A stretch of DNA of 64,000 bases from Notospermus geniculatus (GCA_002633025.1 NMRB01002021.1:29559-93558), one strand, 5' to 3'. Counted from the stretch's first letter, positions 22,601 to 37,600 are shown. Translations and numbers: made by a program. The notes: generated by a model not told the origin, from the letters alone.

Positions 22601-25600
22601 AATAATGTGTCCTCTCTATTGTAAGCTTAGGTACTCTCCTACCAAAACCAGGAAAATCTATGCCGTCAATTGCCAACGTTTTGTCGGTGCACAAGATTCG
22701 GCCATTGGAAAGACACGGGTCGACTGTTATGCACGGCTGTCAATCACCCCCTCCCCCCCAGCAGTCCCACACCCACCTAGATTAGGCCACCTAGATTAGG
22801 GTGTCGGGGTGGCGCAGTGGAAACATCGGCGCCTGCCACCACTGAGGTTGCGGGTCCGATCCCCCGGTCGTGCCAGTAGCTTTATGTGGTAGAGAGGGTG
22901 ATCTCTCCTCGACATCGTAGGCTTTCTCCGGGGTCTCCAGTTTCCTCCTACATCGTTAATATCGTCCAATATTGTTTGATGAGTAACTATAATGCCCTAA
23001 GTGGGTGCTTGCACTCCTGAAATAATATTTTATTAGGCCACATAAAAAAATCTTTAGTTTAGCATCACCTCCCAACTCAAAATTTCTCGCCTCCTCAAAA
23101 CAAACCCTCCTCCCTCCTCACTTTTTACGAGTATGACTGGCTAAACTAAAGATTGAGGAGCCCGGTGGTGTAGTAGTGGTTCGGGCCTCCGACTAGCGGT
23201 CAGAAGGTCCCGGGTTCGAATCCCACTGGGCGTGAGACTTTGGGCAAGTCTCTTTGCCTCACTGGCCTCTCTACACCCAGGTGTATAAATGGGTACCGGT
23301 CGGAAATGCTCAATTGTAGCGCTGAATGACATGAATGAGCAGCTCATCTGAGTTCTACTGAAAGGTTTCAGGACAGACTGGTGTTAAAGTGTAAAGTCGG
23401 ATGAGAACCTCTACCGTAGTTGATATCAGACTATAAACCCAAACTTTAACTTTAACTTTATTGTTTTATATGGCCTTAACTGAGGAACTGGATATGGGCC
23501 TACAGGCCGGTTTTTAGCGGTGCCTTATTTTTGTACACCCTGTATTCAAAGAAAAACACTTGTCAATTTCTTCATGATGAAACAAGTCACTGCACTCAGC
23601 TAATTGAGGTGTAATATCGTGCAATCCAATTATAATTTTCATGCCCATTCCCTTCCACATTAGTCTCCTTCAATCTCATGGCGTCTTGCCGCTAAAGCTG
23701 CATTTTAAATCCACAGCCAAATTTTCATCAACTGAATGTGCTCAATAAAGATTGAATGTAGGGTAAGCAAGCCCTACAGGTCCTGAATCGCTTTTTCCAT
23801 AAAGGAATCAAACAAAGAGATCCAACTTACAAAGGGGCTGTTCGTTTTCAGCAATTGAGGAATCTGAGTTGTGATCCTTGAGAAAATGGAGAAAGCTATG
23901 AAGCTGCAAATTGCAGCGATCATTCTGTCCAGCACAACAAATAATCCCTGTAATTTGCAAGTGCATAGCTTTTTCCGTTTTCCTAAGGATCACAACTCAG
24001 ATTCTTCAAGTGGCGAAAATGAACAGCCCCTTTAGCATTTTATAAATGTGGACAGTATCCCTTTAAACCTCAACAGATTTGAATTCAACTCTTCCATATG
24101 ATAGGCAAGCCCCTTTTGCATGTTTAGTGCAAATTGTGTTGAATTCAGACTAGTTGATCTCATGATACAAAAGAACTGAATTAATGAGAACCCCACGAAC
24201 GATGAGAGCGCAGGATCATCTGATCTGTGTACATTTGAATAGGCTAAGGCCAGACTTTTTTTATTCCTTGTTTCTCGAGTTTTTTTAATGAGAAACATTT
24301 GAGGAGGGCGGAAAAAAAGTTAAAAAATAAATTTTATTTTTAGTAGTTTTTCACATTTCTCGGCAATTTCAATGGCAATGCTTAAATCGGAGGAAAGAAA
24401 AAAAATAAATTTTTATATAAATGTGACCATGATAATGATATATTGCAACCTGCTGAAGTGATGTTTAAGAGGCAATCATGCATGGACAAGGTTTGTAGCG
24501 GATAAGGCATAAATTCCTGGTTCCTCAAAGATGAGACTAGGCCCGAATTTTAGGGAGAAACTTCCCTCAAGCCACACAGTCACGTAAGTGGCCAGTGAGG
24601 CCTCTCACTCATTAAACCCCACAAGTGAATTCAAATTTCCCGCCTATTGCAGCATATTAAAGCAGGCTATTTTCTGATTGGCTCTGAGATTTCTTCCAAC
24701 TGAGTCAAGCAAACTTGATAACTTGCCTCAAAAATGATTAATCTAAGTAAAGCTTGCAATGAAATCAACATAATATTGAACAAAAGACCCAATTTGAGCC
24801 TCTCATTATAGTGGCCATCATAGCTTATTTCTACTCATAAGGTCAGACTGGCTGACCAGAAACATCGTAGGTACACACTTGGCGGGAAGCCAACTCTTCC
24901 GGTCTCTGTCAGTTGCAGCCTATTCACACAAATAAAGTAAATATCTCTTGACAAAAACGACCAACACGGGCAAGCTTTATGTCATTGGAAAGGAAATTTC
25001 ACCAGGAATCCAACCAAACAGTTTTTGAGGTGATTTCTTTCCATCCTAGAGAAATAAAACCAGAAGTTCGGGACGTTGTAGAAGTGAAAGCTATCCTGAA
25101 GTCGGTCAGGATCGTCTGCTAACCCGCCTGTGCGCACGATGGTCGGGAAGAGACGCTTGCGAAAAGGCACTTTCGGGTCGGGATGTTCTAGTCGGCGTTC
25201 GGGAAAAAAATAAAGAAAAAAAATAATTTTTTTCCCGATTTTTCGGTTACAAGAATCGGCGGGCGCGAGAAATTGTGAAAAATAAATTTTTTATTTTATT
25301 TTCAAATTCCGGCATTCTCAATTCGGCGGGTTCGTGAAACAAGGAATAAAAAAAGTCTGGCCTAATGTACATTTGCACATGGAACACTGTGCTGAAAATA
25401 GCTCCGTTATCCTCAGAAATGGAATTCAAGGCATCAAGTTGACAGGTTCATGTACCCCTTCACCACAAAAAAAGTTGACAGCTCGTGCCTTATATTTACA
25501 TGTACGTATTAAGCCAAAATTCAGGTAGGGAGAGATCTGGCAGCAACACATGAAGTGTATCCCTCAGTTAATACATCGTTCGCTGTTAAACCTTTATGTT

Positions 25601-28600
25601 TGATTCCTTTACATGCTTTTCCCCAAAATTTCGTGTGAAAAATTAGAGCTCTGTGTGCTTCAGCCTTATATAAAAAGGGTCATGATCTGCTTTGGGTCAG
25701 TGTAACATCTGCTGTTATGTCTGTATGTCAGTGTTTCCCTTTATTGGGAAACGCTGGCAGATACAGTAGATTGACATGTTTCTCTCTTTGTCCCCTTTTG
25801 TCAAGTCGCAATTTATTCCGCCAGACAATAATTAGGGGAACACTCACAGATGGGGAACATTTTAAAATGTTACATCGGATCTTTATGGTGTGCCAAAGCA
25901 CAGTCGTATACATGTAGATACCAATATCTCATACACAAATGTGTGCACTGCATGAAGGATTGTGTGACTTAGCTGAATGTTATGATCAGTCTTATCTAAC
26001 GTCATATCACAGATTAAATTCTCCCATGATTCACTCCTATTTGGCAGCTCTGGGATGCAGCTGAAGGTTTTTCCATTACTTGGTAATTTATGACATGTAG
26101 ATGAAGATACATCTCAAGGATGAGGCCAGGACTGACACTGAGAATTCACTGACTCAGGAAGCGGGGCTATATTTCAATTTTCCAGAGAATCAAGGAAATT
26201 ATAAGGAAGGGTGAAGTGTCTTGCCCTTGGGATGCTTGAAAACTGTGCAGCAGTGGACTTGAGTGTTTAGTGACCCATGATGACTAAGAGACCAGGGCTG
26301 GGTTGCACAAAACTCACGATAGCGCTAACTTGGGGTTAGCGCTAACTTTATGTTAAATGACGTAAAAATCCCTTGTCTTTTTACGTCATTTAACATAAAG
26401 TTAGCGCTAACACCAAGTTTTCGCTAACATGAGTTTTGTGCAACCCAGCCCTGGGCCAGTATTCATAAAACTACTTAAACCAAAGCAGACCGAAGATATA
26501 CATGTACTTAAGTTATGTGGTCCGAACAAGTGGAATTCAACATAAAAGTTGTGTGGACCACTCAAAATCACCTTTTTATTTGAGGCACCTCCAAGGCAGT
26601 CTTAACTTAAGTACCGACAGAACTGTTAATGTTGTCTAAACCAGTGTACACAGGTTACGGAGTTAGGATGGTTAGCGTTGACGGTTAGGGTCAGGACTAG
26701 GTTTAGGATTAGGGTAGGGGTCAGTGACAAGGGTTGAGGTTCAGGGTTGGGGCTAGGGTTAGGGGTTTGGGCTAGGAATCAGTGTGTAGGATCAGGACTG
26801 GACGACATTCACCCATTCAGCTTAAGTACCTCACCTAGCTTAGTGGACTACACTTGACTTAAGAGGTCTTAAGATACGAATTTTTATGGGCCCATATTCA
26901 TAAAACTACTTAAGTCTAAGTGTGACACTTATCCTTTGTTCAACACAAAAGATAAAGTATCACACTCAGACTTAAGTACTTTTATGAATATGGGCCGTGG
27001 GTCCACATTCATGACATATTTAAGTCAGAGTGATACTTATCTTTTGTGTTGGACAAACGATAAGTGTCACACTTAGACTTAAGTAGTTTTATGAATATGG
27101 GCCCATCATCACTGACCCGACTGATTTCATTCAGGCAGTCATCAGGGTCACTTGTTGTCAAGTTAGTCTTGACAGAAACTCAACTTGGTGGTTTCCATCT
27201 GAAACAATCATGCCGTAGAACTGATTCAGTGTCTTTGATAGGAGCACGCCCAACAATCGCCATACCTAAGTTTATCACGAAGGATTCTAAAGACTGCTGG
27301 AACACAAGAATAATTGACTGACACAGCCATTTCATCCAATTTTCGCTGGTTGATTTACCCCGTTGACGGCAATCTCTGTTACTCTTGGAGATGCCAATCA
27401 GTTTGCAATCAGTTTGTGCTGCTGGATGATAGCACTGCCCGAATTCCCGATCTGCTTTCAATTCCATGGATTCCATGTTTCGTTCATTGATAGGAAACCC
27501 TTAGCCTGATTGACGATACCTAACACCAGACTACATATTGAATTTGTCTAATGTACCGGACAGGTCTGTTTTTGAACGGAAATGGTGTTCATTCAGTGAG
27601 GATAGTTCATCAGGTTGTAATACTCCTGCATCTGAGAGGATACATTGTGCCGATTAAACATTGGGAAACGTTTGATACCATTCATACCTACATGTAATGC
27701 TCCCTTAATGTCATTTGACAAGAGAGCTGTTGAAATTTGAGGGATGTCTCCTTTGCTGTCTTCCTTCTGCTGCTTAAAATTTTGGTCATGCTGCCTCTAT
27801 GCCACCCTTACCAATGGAATGGTCTGCCAAAGTTCTTGAAGACGTCAATGAATCACTGCTTTATGCGGGAGATCCACTGACTTTACGACGAGTTTACGAT
27901 CAGTTTGCGATTAGTTCATGACACGTTTGCGACTAGTTTATGACGAAAAATCATAGCAGGTGGATCAGCGTTCACGACGAGTTTGCGACTCTCGTTCACG
28001 ACTGAATTCTGTTGATGACTAGTTTGCGATGAGTTTACGACGACATCAAACATGTTTGATTTGGTTTGGTCGATCAGCTTCAACGTCACGTCATTTCTTT
28101 ACGATCAGTTTGTGACTAGTGTATGACGAGTTTGCGATTCGTTGACAACTACCATCGTGAACTAATCGCAAACTGATCGTGAACTCGTCGTAAAGTCAGT
28201 GGATCACCCGCATTAGTTCTTCTGAAATCCTGCTGGAGTGAAACTTTCCATGGAGATGTAGCACTTTGAGTAGCGGACCTGGCTTTGGCATTCAAAAACC
28301 TAGTTCATACTTCGACGCACGACCATCGGCGTCCGTCGCACGATCAAAATCTGGACCCCAACTTCGCCAAGTTGATTCATAGTCTGGCGTACTTCAGCGA
28401 CGGCGACGCATTATGAAATGACTCAAGTAATTACAGTCTCGCAATCGGACGCCAACCAAATTGCGCAATGGGGTCGGCGTCGAATGCAAGGTCACTTGAT
28501 CAGTCACCGACAATGGTCACGTGTCGAAGTATGAATTAGGCTTAAAGGAGCACGGTATTGGATCTCAAATGCGTTATTTGACTGCCGACGCAGAGGGAGC

Positions 28601-31600
28601 CACCTAGCGGCAGTAAGCCGAACTACAAAAATGCATTACAAAATGTACGTAGTAAATCGGGTCAATTCGCCGACATGTAGTTAGCCCCTGGGTTGGAGAG
28701 TGGCGCGGTGGCGCCGGCTGTCGAGAAAAAGTGGCAATACCGTGATCCTTTAAAGATGCTCTGTCTCTTTACAAACTGCTGCCTTTTCCCTTCCCTGAAC
28801 CTCATAGTTCCCACTTCCTTCACAGGTGACTCATACCATCCTCTTCCTGGTGCTCCAGCCAGTCTCATCTTCCCCCAAATCCCATCAGATGCTGCTCATC
28901 TACAGGTAGTCGATGCTGCTTGCCTTTCTTTCTTGTCATAAGGAATTCATTACGCGTTATTGATGACCATTCTGGAGTGAGTGTTGCCGGCTGCACGGCT
29001 CTTATAGCTCGAGGTTTCTGCTCCGGCCGGTTATCTTCATAGCTTCAAACAACTCGGGACATTTCGTGGCTACTGCTGCCGTATTTCCTAAACACAGATG
29101 CCGAACCAAGAAAATGGAAGTTAATGACGCAATATCCTCTCCCGGCGACACATTCCTGATCACATAAGCAACACATCCACTAGCTGATTGCCTCATGACA
29201 TGCAACAACCACAAAAATCTTCATGGTTTTCCATTTAAAAACTATGATTAGTTGCACCATTAGTTTATAATGGATATACTGCTTTTGAGGAACTTGAGTT
29301 CAATGCCTGGGCGATTACGCTGTCAGGATAACGGCTTCAGCATTCTTGACTAATCGATTGGATAATTGGATCTCTTTGAAAACTCTGCCACTTGTTGGGG
29401 CTCAGATTGCTGTGGCTTTGATTTGGATTAAATGTCTATGGATTCCAATATGTCAGGAAACTCAGAAATTAACCCTGCTGTAAGTAGATTCTTTTACTCT
29501 TGATTAGTGTTGGTTTCTTTGTAGTCGTTCTTGATAATTGGAAGTAGTTGCTTTGTAGTATTTCCTTATTGGCAGTTCTTTCTTTGTTATCTTTCTTGAT
29601 CATTGGAAGTAGTTTGTTTGTAATCTTTCTTGATCATTGGAAGTAGTTTCTTCGTAATCATTCTTGATCATTGGAAGTAGTTTCTTTGTAATCTCTCTTG
29701 ATCATTGGAAATAGTTTCTTTGTAATCTCTCTTGATTATTGGAAATAGTTTCTTTGTAATCTTTCTTGATCATTGGAAGTAGTTTCTTCGTAATCTTTCT
29801 TGATCATTTCTTGATCATTAGAAGTAGTTTCTTTGTAATTTTTCTTGGTTATTGGAAGTAGTTTCTTTGTAGTTTTTCTTGATTATTGGAAGTAGTTTCT
29901 TTGTAATCTCTCTTGATCATTGGAGATAGTTTCTTTGTAATCTTTCTAATGATCATTGGAAGTAGTTTCTTTGTAATCTTTCTTGATCATTGGAGATAGT
30001 TTCTTTGTAATCTTTCTAATGATCATTGGAAGTAGTTTCTTTGTAATCTTTCTTGATCATTGGAAGTAGCTTCTTTGTAATCTTTCTTGACTATTGGAAA
30101 TAGTTTCTTTGTAGTTTCTTGATTATTGGAAGTAGTTTCCTTGTAATTTCTTGATTATTGGAAGTATTTTCTCTCTAGGAATCTTATCTTGATCATTATG
30201 AGAGACATGACATCAAATACTGCATGAATAACAACAGTGCCAGGCACAAACCAGAATGAGTCTTGTTGACCAGACGTCGATCAGATTTGAGGTCAAGACC
30301 TCCACTCCTTTTGACCCGACCACTCCATACTCCTTCAGACTGACCCACAAGGTTCAGATAGTTACCAAACCCACTCATTCGGGCCACTCGGTCCAATCTC
30401 TTGACAAAGTAGGTCTTCATGTCATTACTCCTACAAATCAGACTCTTCAGTACATTCACTGTAATCCTTGTCATTTCAAACCAGCTAAGGGACGATTCTT
30501 GATCAAGGACATTGAAGATCAGTCTCAAATATGAGTCTTGTCGTTGACTTCTGTTAGCACGACTGGTGTGTGTATCCTGGGACAGTATTCGTCAGCCAAA
30601 GGTGTCCCCAATGGGGAACCCGCCATGCGGTTTATCCCGACAGGTCGGCGCTGCGAGCAGTTGTACCGAAACGACATCATTGACGTCATTTTAGGTGTTG
30701 ACGTTGCGTCATGAAAAAATTTCCTGTACATTTTTCTAGAGGAAAAATGACTCAAAAGACGTTGCTTTTATCGCCATCGGATCTCTTCATTTTAAGAAAA
30801 AAAGGAATGAGATTAAAAGAAAATTTCATCAGCTACACGATGATGTAAGTTTTACTGTCTGGCGATCAACACAAATGGTTTATTTTCATGCCAGAAAGAA
30901 ATGGAAATACACTGTAACGTTAGAAAAAAGAGACTTTGGTCAGTACAAACGCACGCAGCGCCACGTCGTGACTTAAGTGTGCGGGTTCCTCATTGAGCTA
31001 GCTCTACTGTATGAACAGGACAAGGAGGCACTCAGAGTTTGGACCGTGTCACCACTCCTACGCCATACTGAACATATGAACCTCTCAAATGGAAAAAAGT
31101 TTGGAAAATAATGTCAATCAGATTGACATTTGTTGGGAAAATAACAGATGTTGAGATGATATCCTGTTCTGAGCACATTTACGCAACGAAAAAAAGGCTT
31201 CTGGACATGCTACCCCATGGTTCTGACAAGTCTGAATGTTCTAGTTGATTTTTTTCTTCACAAATTTGACTGAGAGGTGCGGATGTGCAATGCTTCAGGT
31301 GTCAGGTGACACACAACTGAAGGGTTATAAGTTACCCCTCCTTTACCCTCCTCTGCCTTAATGGCACATTCTCCCACCACAGGGCTTTGGTCTCCCTGCC
31401 GTAGGTGTGAGCATATGAAGAGGAGCGAGACCAAAGCCCTGCAGTGGGAGGATGCCTTCGCATGACTGCACTGGTGTCCTGGCATGCCTGCATCCAATAG
31501 TTCCCCTCTCTACATCTCAATACCAACCACAACATCGAATTTCATGTTCATTGACTGCCGTACAAGTTTGCGTGAAGGTTATTTGGGTGTGTTTGCTCAT

Positions 31601-34600
31601 GGTGTTTGTGCTCAGATGAAATCAGCCTGGTCCAAATATCGCTGCTATGGTGATGCCTATCTCATTATATGAGCAAACAGACGTGCCGATTTTGCGGTTA
31701 TCATTTGAACATCTGGTTCGATTCCATCATTTTAATCCACGACTGTGCATGGTATAGACAATCGCATGTCTCACCAACATCCCCTTCCTTGGCATGAGGA
31801 CAGTCCATGAGTCTTGTGGGATTTGTCTGGTGATGTGTCCTGACTGGTCAATCCTGGTTTGTCCCCTTTTTAGCTCACCTGGGGTGAGCTCTTGTCATGG
31901 TGCAGCATCCGTCGTCGTCATCGTCCGTTAGCCGGGCACGAGGATACCTGACATATGCAACGGGTTTTTGATTTGACCTGCTTTTCAAGGTCACAGAGGT
32001 CAAAGTTTGAAATGTTGCCATTAGGTGGCTCGTTTCGTGGCCGCAGGGGCTATTGACCTGAAACTTGGTACATATATTCCCCTAGGTCAGATGAGGAGCC
32101 CGGTGGTGTAGTGGTTCGGGTCTCCGACTAGCGGTCAGAGGATCCCGGGTTCGAATCCCACTGGGCGTGAGACTTTGGGCAAGTCTCTTTACCTCACTGG
32201 CCTCTCTCCACCCAGGTGTATAAATGGGTACCGGTCGGAAATGCTCAATTGTAGCGCTGAATGAGCAGCTCATCTGAGTTCTACTGAAAGGTTTCAGCAC
32301 AGACTGGGGTTAAAGTGTAAAGTCGGATGAGAACCTCTACCGTAGTTGATATCAGACTATAAACCCAAAACTTAACTTAACTTACTTAAACTTAGATGAC
32401 CAATGACAGCAAGTTTCGGCCCAATTCGATTCTTGGCATGGCCACTAGGTGGCTAAAACCAAAAACACAATTGTCATCTGTTCTTCTGGTACATTCACCC
32501 ACAGGTGAGCACATGGTCCATGGACCATTTCATTATCATCATTTCGACCCCCCCCCCACCATCTTGTTTTTTCGCAGAGACTGTGCGTACACTTCTGGTT
32601 GGCAAACCAAAACACGTGGCTGGACCAAATACAAGTTTCCATTATTTCTTTCAGGAAGTCCCGTAGTGACCAAAAAGGCATATGGCCTTCGAAATGATGA
32701 ATAAAAGAAGAAGGGAGTAAGAAATTAAAGTGGAAAATAAGAAGTGGGAAATTTTGGAATTTTGCACAAATTTTTCAATTTCTCAAATTGTGAGAAAGTT
32801 TTTTTCTGTTTTGAGAAATATCGCCCAAAAAATGAGACAAAATATCATGTCATTTTAAGAAAATTTCTCAAAATGGGAAAAAATTTGCTCCCAATTTGAG
32901 AAATTGAAAAATTCGCGCAAAATTCCAAAATTTCCCGCTTGTTATTTTCCGCTTTTACTTCTTACTCCCTTGAAGGCACTTGATCCAAAAATACAGGGAT
33001 CTTCTCCTTCACTTCTACTATTCACTTGATGAAAGAACCCTCCGTAGTGCCACGTAGCATAAGATTGCTTTCTCATAGTGGCCTCTTCAGGCTAACTCAT
33101 TTACCGTGTTGACGATGGATAGCCAACGTCCGGCTCTTAGCCCCTAATCCTATAAATCCTGGCACAGTCTCGCTGAATCAGTGATAAACTAGGGGAATCG
33201 GCTAGAGTTTATCATGAGTAACAAAGACTAATGACACACATTCCTGTGTGCCGTGGGACCACAGATCGTAAATTGTCAACTTTGTTGTAGTTAGGAAGAC
33301 ATTTTTGGTTATCTGAGAGCATATAGTGCAGCTGCAGATAGTTCAGGGAAAATGGGCATTGAATATAATAGGAGCTGACCAAGTGCCAAATCTGACATTT
33401 AGGGTGGCTCACGAGACTGTGCCATGTGTTCACCAATGTACAGTACGTTGCACAATTGACATACCTTTATCCGCGTACCTTCCACGAACATCCCGCGGAA
33501 GGCACGCTTCAGTTCATTGCGTATGGTACGGGTGCATCACTCTTCTCTTCTGCCTGACGTCCGCGCACCAGGGGCGGATGACGTTACGTCTTCACTGCGT
33601 GCCTTTCGCGGCGGCACGCGACGTCTGCGTAACATACGAGGACGGTATGCGCATCATGCTGCATGCGGTATGCGGATGGTGTGTGGAGCGGAAGGGAGGT
33701 CAATTGTGTGCAACGTACTGTAACAATTTAGGTTCTTGATGAAATGATAAGAGATACCGGCACTGAAACTTCTTTGCATGATGGCAACATGCACATGGAC
33801 ATTACTCTTCTGACATAAGTACATGTATCTCTACCCAAGCTCAAGGGAGCTCGTTCAATGAGATACCCGATGACAAACTTTGCTACGCGACAGCATCGCA
33901 TCATCATCGACGTCATTTATACTGTTGACGTTGCGTCATGAAAAAGTGACCTGTACATTTTTCTACAGGAATAATGAGACAAAAACGTTGCTTTTATCGC
34001 GAACCTATCTCCTCATTTTAAAGAAAAAAGCCAGGAGATTAAAGAAACTTTCATCTGCTACAGGATGATGTAAAGTTTACAGTCAGGCGACCAACACAAA
34101 CGGGTTATTTTCACGTCAGAAATAAATGGAAATAACGTTAGAAAAAAGAAACTTCGGGCATATCGCTCGCAGCGCCATGTTGTGACGTTAGTTCCGCAGG
34201 TTCCTCATTGGAATATTATAACCACACTGTACACGACTTTGTACTTATTACGAAATAGAGCTATTAGGCCTACTGCAATTGAGCACATCCCCTTGATCTG
34301 AGATACCAGTACTTTTACCATTAGGCAGTGTTAAGAGTACCTCAGGCAATCATGCCCGCCCCATCAGTCATAAGTGGAGATATCATCATCCGAATGACAT
34401 CCCGAGGGATTTTAGCAATGGCTCCTTTGATGGCTGACATGAATATCCGATAAGTTGACAGAGAACGTCACGAAGATGCTGGGAGATAGGCAACCAGTTG
34501 GTGTGAGACACAGCCTTGGAGCACCACTTAAAGGGAGGTTCACACCAAAATCTGATTTCTGTAGGTTTTGTCAATGGCTTGGTATTTCAGTAAGGGATCA

Positions 34601-37600
34601 TCTCAAAATTGCTTGATGCCCATGCAGAGACGAAATTTTTTCGTCTAGGGGGAGGGGTCAGTACTTTCCTGACCAAAATTTCATCTTTTTTAGAACTTTT
34701 GCATCACGTGTAAATTAGAAGAAAGAAACCAGAGAACTTCCAATATAGGGAGATTATGTTATCATGTACCCTACTGGTCTTCCATAGAAACAGCAAGTAA
34801 TTCTGAAATAAATGTGTTGATGCCAGACATATGACTTTTTTCGTCATTTAGAGGGGGGGAGTGGGTCCAGAGAGAGACGAAAAAATTTCATCTCTCTGGG
34901 CATGAAGCAATTTTGAGATGCCCTAAACCATCCACACAGAAATCCTGCAGAAGAAACTGCCTCCTGGTGGATGTACTTCATTGAAGCACCATTGACGCCA
35001 TTGGCATGCAGGAACCACACCGCAAAACACACTGCAACCTGGTTTTGGTGTGTGGGCGGCTTTGCTTAACTTCCATCTGCAAGACATGCTAGACTTTCGG
35101 CTTGTTGTAGCCCAGCGGCCAAGATGCAGCTCAATGTTCAGACAGGCGTGAAGTTTACATGCCCTTTAGAAATTTGACTCATTGATTTTAGTATTTGCTA
35201 CAGACAAATGTAGCCCGAAAGGTGTAATTTCTGTCTAGACAAATGAAAATTTATTCCCATTAAACATCACAGCAAGCTGCACTTTACCCTGATGAGGTTG
35301 TAGGAAATGCCAAGNGGATACCCTATTCCATGGATTAAACGGCATTTACAATGTACACCTTTTACCAAACTGCCCCTGCTGGATGGGTTCAAGACTTACA
35401 TGTAGGCCTACATGGGACACCGTGGGAAAATCATACTACACCAAACTAACTGGAAACCTGAACGGATATAACAGAGCTGAGATTTCTCTTCATCGCATAC
35501 AGAGGAATGACTGTTATGAGGCCTAATCGATCTATCAATGTTTCAGACAGGTAGCCTGATAGACTAATCCACGAGAGATATTCACAGTCATTTACCAATC
35601 ATTTGATTCATCATTACTTACATTCTCCGCGATACAGTGTAGAAATCAGGTCAGAACTCGTTCAGTCTTTCTGAGGTTGACCACCACTATGCTACGTTCC
35701 CACTATCACGAATCGCCTCACGATTGAAATCGTGGTCTTAATCGTGGAGGAATCGTGGTGATCCTATCAGATCTTGAGGTCAGTCGTGGCAATTGTGTTG
35801 ATCTTAGGAAAGTTTTGGACGCTGTGTTCCCACTATCACGAATCATGCCACGATCTTAATCGCAGTCTTAATCGTGGTGATCCTATCAGATCTTATCAGA
35901 TCTTGAGGTAAGTCGTGCCAATCGTATTGATCGTAGAAAAGTTTTGAACGCTTCAAAACTTTTTTCTACGATCAACACGATTGCCGTCACGATTGCCCTC
36001 AAGATGTGGTAAGATCTGATAGGATCACCGCGATTTAAGTGTTTTTCACATTGAACTGGCCAAAGGTACTTAGTTGAACTCAGGAATGTGACCAGATCAC
36101 ATTTACCAAGAGGTAGTGGTGTTGCACAACACTGACTTGAAAACAGATTATAGCTCTTTCATGGTGTCAGCCAAAGCTGTTCAGCCATGACACTGGCTGC
36201 TGAGGGTTGTGCAACATTCTTATTTGTGATCATTCCATTACAGTTTAGTGACAAGAGGTCAGCCAAGTACCTTTGGCCAGTTCAATGTGAAAAACACTTT
36301 ACTCTACGATTTCAATCATGGCGCGATTCGTACCACCTGAAAATGACCAATCGTGACCATATCGCATCCAAGCGCATCAGAACGTATCGACTCGCATCAC
36401 CTCGTATCCAAGCGTGAAACTTCAGAGAAGTAAACAAATATTCCACGATCAGTTACGAATGGCCAATCATGACGTTCGTAACGGACCGCACACTAGTGGG
36501 AACTTTCTGCTAGAAGTCAGTCCCCTCATCATTTTCATAGTGTTTAACATCAGTAAAGCTGGTGGTTGGTAATTGTCTTATATTAGAGTGATCAATGGAC
36601 TTCAGTTTCGTTTATCCTAAGGGGACTACAAAGACCCACTCCTCCTCCAGTGGTGTTAAAGACAATTTCTCCACTTGTGATGAGGGAGAGCTTGGGCAAC
36701 TGAAGTAATCAAAAGCATCGCTTTACTGACACTGCCGACGTGTTGTGTTGAGAATTCTTCGACAACCATGTTCCAAATGATACATCTGCCTACTATAGTT
36801 ATGTACCATAAATTGCGGACCATGTTTACGAGCGTCATGACGTTGCAACTCATCAGCATGTGTTGGATGCACTACGACGTCACGCCACTCGTGCAAACAT
36901 TGGTCGCAATTTATGGCACACATCTATAGTTGAGGACTAGAGTACTGGTATAGCTGCATCAGATCATTTCACTCATCTCTAGATCTACTGTATTGCCTCC
37001 CTTTTGGAAAGATTCAATGGAGGAGAACCCGCATGCTGCACGATCTGTGTAGATGCTTTGTTGAAATAGTGCTGAAGGCATTAGCTTCCTGCAAAACACA
37101 CCAGAATCTGGTTTTGCTGTAAACGCCCTTTTGAAGACCCTGTTTTTAGAGGATGGAGTAGCTGCTTGCTTGGTCTTGCAGCCATGGCTTGAATGAAACA
37201 AACATGGTCTAGGCAAGGTGTTTTTTGCTTAAAGAAGCAGTAAAACAGGTACTGACATCTACAAATCCCCGAACACCATTTCCCCCGGTAGTCATGTTTG
37301 AGTGGTCATTTGTCTTGCATGGTCTTTTTCTGCAAAGCTCTCTGGACAGATGTAGCACAAGATTAATGTATGGCGTGCTACCGCGCATCACGACAACAAC
37401 TGTGCAAGAGAATATGATGAAGATATATGTGGCAAGGCATATGATATATTTTGTTTCCATTTCCGCTTGTTTCCCAATGTCATTTGTCATCTCGCTTGAC
37501 CATAGTTCACGTGACAAGTCCAAAATCCTGGAATGAGCAATGAAATATGCTAATCCTAGATCATACATCAGCCAAGTGGTCTGACCCATCTAAGACTTTC

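Noticed and set aside
26660-26790. Interstitial telomere repeat
   Set aside because: The GGGTTAGG-like words are too irregular and are interspersed with GGTCAGGACTAGG variants; no TTAGGG array.
28827-28902. Possible 77-nt exon (TTCACAG acceptor, CAG|GTAGTC donor)
   Set aside because: Neither phase fits between the prickle-like exons at 19678 and 42215, and the peptide is not recognised.
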